NCBI GenBank assembly: GCA_964358645.1
Contig: CAYHPW010000082.1
Coordinates: forward strand, 1 to 8,554
Source of the DNA: JBBTDV01 sp038042605
GTDB lineage: Bacteria > Bdellovibrionota > UBA1018
Length of the DNA stretch: 8,554 nucleotides
Reading direction: 5' to 3'
The notes beneath the pieces were generated by a model. That model worked only from the letters and a program-made list of their open reading frames with translations. It ran no database searches and was not told the origin of the DNA. A program made the translations under genes and the position numbers. Positions 5,768-8,554 of the stretch are shown here, in pieces (positions within the stretch are counted from its first letter, which is position 1; every line of letters starts with the position of its first letter).

Positions 5768-8059
5768 TCATATCTCCGGCCTTAACAGGCGGCGTTCCAT
5801 CTTACTACGAAGTGTCGTCGGCAACTCAATCAAAAACCGTGTTCCCGCGTTAGGGGCAGAATACACCCTGATAAAACCATCATGGTCATTAACTATTCTC
5901 TTCGCAATGGCAAGACCTAACCCTGTGCCCTCTGTTTTTGTGGAAAAATACGGCTCAAAAACACGTTCTTTTACCTCATCGGTCATACCAGGACCATTGT
6001 CAGCCACTTCAATGATAGCTATTCGAAGTTGGTCATTGTAGCTGGTTGAAAAGTTTATCCGGCCTTTTCCCTCCCCATGAACCGCGGCAAGAGCGGCTAC
6101 GGCATTATCCAGGAGATTAATGGCAACTCTCTTGAGTTGTTCCCTGTCAAACTCGAATACAGGTAATTTGTTTTCCAATGAAATGTTAAAAAGAATTCCA
6201 GGATGAGCCTGCTGGTAAAGCTTTAGCACCTCTTCTAATGCGGCATTTAGATCATGTGGCGCTGGTGACGCCTCCGGAAATCTGGCAAAATTTGAAAACT
6301 CATTCACCATCTCCTTTAGCTCATCAGTATGTTTAACAATCGTGTCGGTACATTCCTTCAATAGCGCCGCCTCATGAGCTGATCTAGTGGCTCTTAGTTG
6401 TCTCTGTAAACGCTGCGCTGACAATTTTATCGGCGTCAGGGGATTTTTAATTTCGTGCGCGATACGGCGTGCGACTTCACGCCATGCCTTTTCACGCTGT
6501 CCTTTAATCAGATGTGTCATATCGTCAATAACGACCACGACACCCCAATGAGTATCGCTTTGACGTAAAAACGTTACAACAGCTGAAAGAACGCGCGTGA
6601 CCTCGCCGGTTTTCATATGCCATTGCAACATCTCTGGAAAATACTGTACTCCACCTGAAGTCAACACGAAGGCTTGATTTATCCTTTCAGCAAGAGCCTC
6701 GGACTTGTTTTTTAAAACATCCATATAATTACGGCCGGTGACCTTTTCCGAATCAATAAACAGCAATTTGGCAGCAGCAGGGTTAAATGTTGTTATTGTA
6801 CCGACACTATCGATGGCAATCACACCTGTTCTGATATTGGCAAGGACGGCTTCAAGCTGTAGGCGCCTTCTTTCAAGGTCAGCGCCAGCTTGAGTCAGCT
6901 GCTCGCGCTTTTCCTTAAGATCCCTGGTCATTTTGTTGAAAGACTCCACCAGTACCGCGATTTCATCGTGACCGAACGCCGATATAACAACATCAAGATT
7001 GCCACTGCCGACAGCCTTAGCCCCTTCGACCAAACGTTCCACGGGTCCGGTCAGTTCACGTGCCATATAAAGTCCGATCCATATAGCCACAAAAATAATC
7101 ACAAGTGTCATCATTATAAGGATGACAAGGTACGCGGTCTTCATTGGATATTTCAGGGGATTGGTATCCTTGTAATCATAAAAGACGCTTGCGATTTCAT
7201 CCACTTTGTTTACGAGACTGACTGGAATGTAGGCGTTCACGACCGTCACACCCATGACGGCACCCGAAATTTCTCCGCCCTTCCTGACCGGCACGATACA
7301 TCTGATTAAGTCACCGTTACCTATATGTTGAAATTTAGATACATGCTCGCCGGCAAAGGCCTTCTCAAGAAGATCAAGTGAAATCCTTGGATACATTTCC
7401 ATTAATCCGTTTTCGCTCGACCGGTAGGAAATAATCCTGTCATCGATGGGATCAAAGTAATATTCAACGGCATCGAGCGCGAGAAGTTCACGTTGGTTGT
7501 TCAGAAAGCCCTCCAACCATGAGGGAGGCCGTGAAGATGCTGATTCCACCGATAACCTGCGCCCGATACCAGCCGCAAGGTGTTCGGCAAAATGCATGGC
7601 AGTCTGATCGGTATTCTTGTAATAGGTCCTGGTGATTTCGAGCGAAGCTTGGAGCGTATTTTGAATTTTAATCGAAAACCACTTATCAAAGCTTGAGTTG
7701 ATATACATCGCTGAAATCACGAAAAGAACCAGCGTCGGTATGATCGAGAAAGACAAAAAAATGATGACAAGCTTTGTTTTAAGGTTTGAGCCCAGGACCT
7801 TCCTGCGACGGTCTATGAAAAGTTTGCCTATATTCCTGAACACAAGCCACACAAGGCTTATGAGAATCACTATGTTTATGTTTAGAAGGCCGAAAAAGAA
7901 AATCGAGTTAACAAACGGCAGGCTGCTTGAAACCTTTGTGAGCCTGAACTCGGCAACAGTCAGGGCAATAAACACAAATGCGAGAAAACCGATGGCGATC
8001 CATTCGCGTTTCCGCTTACGATGTTCCTTTAATTCAGCCAATGACTCAACAGCAGCCAT
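5768..8059 (-). CDS. ntrY: NtrY-type membrane sensor histidine kinase
   Basis: The roughly 763-residue inner-membrane kinase probably phosphorylates the NtrX-like regulator encoded 3 nt downstream. Numbering from ATG 8059: three N-terminal membrane segments at about 20-38, 50-74 and 95-118, an extracytoplasmic sensing region of about 190 residues, a fourth membrane segment at 308-332, HAMP (about 333-385), a PAS domain (about 398-510), then HisKA with His535 in AHEIKNPLTPIKLSAQRL, and HATPase with N-box NLLDNA (Asn652), DNGPGM (687-692), YFSTKTEG and GTGLGL (711-716). This order is the NtrY pattern. The sensed signal is unknown; the family is linked to nitrogen or redox control in alphaproteobacteria. 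An in-frame TTG at 8071 would add four residues: the GGGAG at 8079-8075 lies 3 nt from TTG and 15 nt from ATG, so neither spacing is good and the start is uncertain. Confidence 0.92.
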   Translation of the reverse strand: MAAVESLAELKEHRKRKREWIAIGFLAFVFIALTVAEFRLTKVSSSLPFVNSIFFFGLLNINIVILISLVWLVFRNIGKLFIDRRRKVLGSNLKTKLVIIFLSFSIIPTLVLFVISAMYINSSFDKWFSIKIQNTLQASLEITRTYYKNTDQTAMHFAEHLAAGIGRRLSVESASSRPPSWLEGFLNNQRELLALDAVEYYFDPIDDRIISYRSSENGLMEMYPRISLDLLEKAFAGEHVSKFQHIGNGDLIRCIVPVRKGGEISGAVMGVTVVNAYIPVSLVNKVDEIASVFYDYKDTNPLKYPMKTAYLVILIMMTLVIIFVAIWIGLYMARELTGPVERLVEGAKAVGSGNLDVVISAFGHDEIAVLVESFNKMTRDLKEKREQLTQAGADLERRRLQLEAVLANIRTGVIAIDSVGTITTFNPAAAKLLFIDSEKVTGRNYMDVLKNKSEALAERINQAFVLTSGGVQYFPEMLQWHMKTGEVTRVLSAVVTFLRQSDTHWGVVVVIDDMTHLIKGQREKAWREVARRIAHEIKNPLTPIKLSAQRLQRQLRATRSAHEAALLKECTDTIVKHTDELKEMVNEFSNFARFPEASPAPHDLNAALEEVLKLYQQAHPGILFNISLENKLPVFEFDREQLKRVAINLLDNAVAALAAVHGEGKGRINFSTSYNDQLRIAIIEVADNGPGMTDEVKERVFEPYFSTKTEGTGLGLAIAKRIVNDHDGFIRVYSAPNAGTRFLIELPTTLRSKMERRLLRPEI

Positions 8060-8149
8060 TTTGCAAGCCAATCACTCCCTGTTATTCTTATTGCCGTAGT
8101 GTCACTCACCATGCAAGAGGATGATCAAGAAAACTTCCTCGGCCATAAT

Positions 8150-8270
8150 CCTGGATTTTGCATTTAAAACCTACTGCGAACTCCGATATGCCTCGCTTAA
8201 AAACTTCTACACGCGCACTTCTAACTTGCATCTCAGAGTTCTCGCTACAGTTTTAAATGCAAAATCCCAG
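8150..8270. mobile_element. MITE-like palindromic element with 21-bp terminal inverted repeats
   Basis: The ends, read inward, are near-identical 21-bp inverted repeats (8150-8170 and 8250-8270) matching at 19 of 21 positions, including 16 perfect bases (ATTTTGCATTTAAAAC and its complement). Further inside, GCG (8176-8178) pairs with CGC (8243-8245), AACTC (8179-8183) with GAGTT (8236-8240), and ATGC (8188-8191) with GCAT (8228-8231), so most of the element folds into one long imperfect hairpin. The pentamer ATAAT directly flanks both sides (8145-8149 and 8271-8275), as expected for a 5-bp target-site duplication. At 121 bp there is no room for a transposase, so it would be non-autonomous. 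A non-mobile structural repeat or long regulatory hairpin is the alternative; copies elsewhere in the genome would decide. Confidence 0.6.
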
Positions 8271-8278
8271 ATAATTTC

Positions 8279-8294
8279 AAAAAAAATTTTTTTT
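8279..8294. other. A8T8 symmetrical tract
   Basis: Eight A bases are followed directly by eight T bases, starting 8 bp outside the right end of the palindromic element. Such tracts are known to be rigid or intrinsically curved and can act as UP-like or nucleoid-protein binding sites. No function can be assigned from sequence alone. Confidence 0.4.
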
Positions 8295-8413
8295 ATGTCA
8301 TCTTTTCTTGATCTCGCGCGCATTCAGAGTAACATCAAAATTAGGTATTGGATGTGAGACGATGCTTGAACGCCAAGCGCTTATAAAAATGATCTGACAC
8401 CAAACCTTATAAT

Positions 8414-8418
8414 GGAGG
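8414..8418 (+). promoter_or_regulatory. Strong Shine-Dalgarno (GGAGG) of the lysine-rich micro-gene
   Basis: GGAGG lies 6 nt before the ATG at 8425, the optimum for bacterial initiation. It is the best ribosome binding site in the window and is the main reason to treat the 22-codon frame that follows as a real gene. Confidence 0.75.
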
Positions 8419-8424
8419 AAAAAA

Positions 8425-8493
8425 ATGGCAACAAAGAAAAAAGCCAAGAAGAAAACTTCAAAAAAGAAGACTTCAAAAAAGAAGAAGAAATAG
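8425..8493 (+). CDS. Lysine-rich 22-residue micro-protein
   Basis: ATG to TAG encodes 22 residues, of which 14 are lysine; the rest are Met, Ala, Thr and Ser. The sequence is built from KKK runs spaced by A, TS and TS, giving a tandem TSKKK pair. There is no hydrophobic segment or signal peptide. Composition resembles the basic tails of bacterial histone H1-like (AlgP/Hc1-like) proteins, so binding to DNA or RNA is possible, but there is no homology evidence and the length is far below those families. Support for expression comes from a GGAGG at ideal spacing and a strong intrinsic terminator starting 23 nt after the stop, which together make a compact monocistronic unit. Lys is encoded by both AAA and AAG, so it is not a simple homopolymer slip. 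A chance frame in A-rich DNA remains possible. Confidence 0.6.
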   Translation: MATKKKAKKKTSKKKTSKKKKK

Positions 8494-8515
8494 GCTTCTT
8501 TAAAGCTCAATTTGC

Positions 8516-8550
8516 AAAGCCCTGGGCCTTGTCCCGGGGCTTTTGCTTTT
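8516..8550 (+). terminator. Rho-independent terminator of the micro-gene
   Basis: An 11-bp stem (AAAGCCCTGGG at 8516-8526 with CCCGGGGCTTT at 8533-8543, one G-U pair) closes a 6-nt loop and runs into TTTTGCTTTT. This is a classic intrinsic terminator for plus-strand transcription, placed 23 nt after the micro-gene stop codon. Confidence 0.9.
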
Positions 8551-8554
8551 CATG

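Larger units (their letters stand above)
8072..8424. other. Divergent intergenic region between ntrY and the lysine-rich micro-gene
   Basis: These 353 bases lie between a minus-strand operon and a plus-strand micro-gene and so should hold promoters for both. I see no convincing -35/-10 pair for either. A weak plus-strand candidate is TTGATC (8308-8313) with TAACAT (8330-8335) at 16 bp. The main content is a 121-bp palindromic element (8150-8270), the A8T8 tract (8279-8294) and an 8-bp palindrome AAGCGCTT (8375-8382). A 78-codon open frame crossing the region on the plus strand is not supported as a gene. Confidence 0.5.

Noticed and set aside
5484..6041. 185-codon plus-strand frame antisense to ntrX and ntrY
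   Set aside because: It is on the complement of the receiver and kinase ATPase domains, which are clearly real; no independent support.
8151..8294. Palindromic hairpin plus T tract as an intrinsic terminator
   Set aside because: The T run begins 16 nt after the hairpin with an A run between, and the flanking genes diverge, so no transcript is expected to end here.
8121..8357. 78-codon plus-strand open frame across the palindromic element
   Set aside because: It spans the whole inverted-repeat element and the A8T8 tract, has no good ribosome binding site and no recognisable protein features; best explained as a chance frame.
8408..8413. Perfect TATAAT directly before the micro-gene
   Set aside because: It abuts the GGAGG ribosome binding site; transcription from it would start after the Shine-Dalgarno, and there is no -35 match at 16-18 bp. 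Probably coincidental.
8298..8510. 70-codon minus-strand Phe-rich open frame
   Set aside because: The Phe-rich part is the complement of the lysine codons of the micro-gene, so it is a shadow.

Overview
The window is a bacterial chromosomal segment with moderate GC by eye. It is mostly one minus-strand block: a two-component system (ntrY-ntrX), then proS, pyrF and rlmB, then a tRNA cluster (Thr-UGU, Tyr-GUA, Gly-UCC) running off the left edge. From general knowledge, a Thr-Tyr-Gly tRNA cluster next to an rlmB-type methyltransferase is usually followed by another tRNA-Thr and tuf, and this order is common in Deltaproteobacteria (Desulfobacterota) and relatives. The NtrYX pair with a sigma54-type activator fits that too. 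I place the organism only loosely as a delta-like proteobacterium or neighbouring phylum; no rRNA is present to settle it.

Layout from left to right. Positions 1-332 hold three minus-strand tRNAs. Positions 333-452 are a short intergenic stretch with a likely tRNA promoter (minus strand) and the start region of a plus-strand gene. Positions 453-1433 encode a class I glutamine amidotransferase with an unusual C-terminal extension; it lies between rlmB and the tRNAs on the opposite strand, and its tail overlaps the rlmB tail by 20 bp. Positions 1414-8059 are the five-gene minus-strand operon, with junctions of 3, 43, 4 and 5 nt. Positions 8072-8424 carry no convincing protein gene but contain a compact MITE-like palindromic element with a possible 5-bp target duplication, followed by an A8T8 tract. 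Positions 8425-8493 encode a 22-residue, lysine-rich micro-protein on the plus strand, with a strong Shine-Dalgarno sequence and its own rho-independent terminator.

Functionally the operon joins a membrane sensor kinase and its sigma54-activating regulator to genes for translation (prolyl-tRNA synthetase, 23S rRNA methylation) and pyrimidine synthesis (OMP decarboxylase). Because the amidotransferase gene interrupts the strand, the tRNAs probably need their own promoter. The least ordinary items are the palindromic element, the lysine-rich micro-gene and the amidotransferase extension. I found no CRISPR array, complete insertion sequence, phage gene or obvious new multi-gene system.
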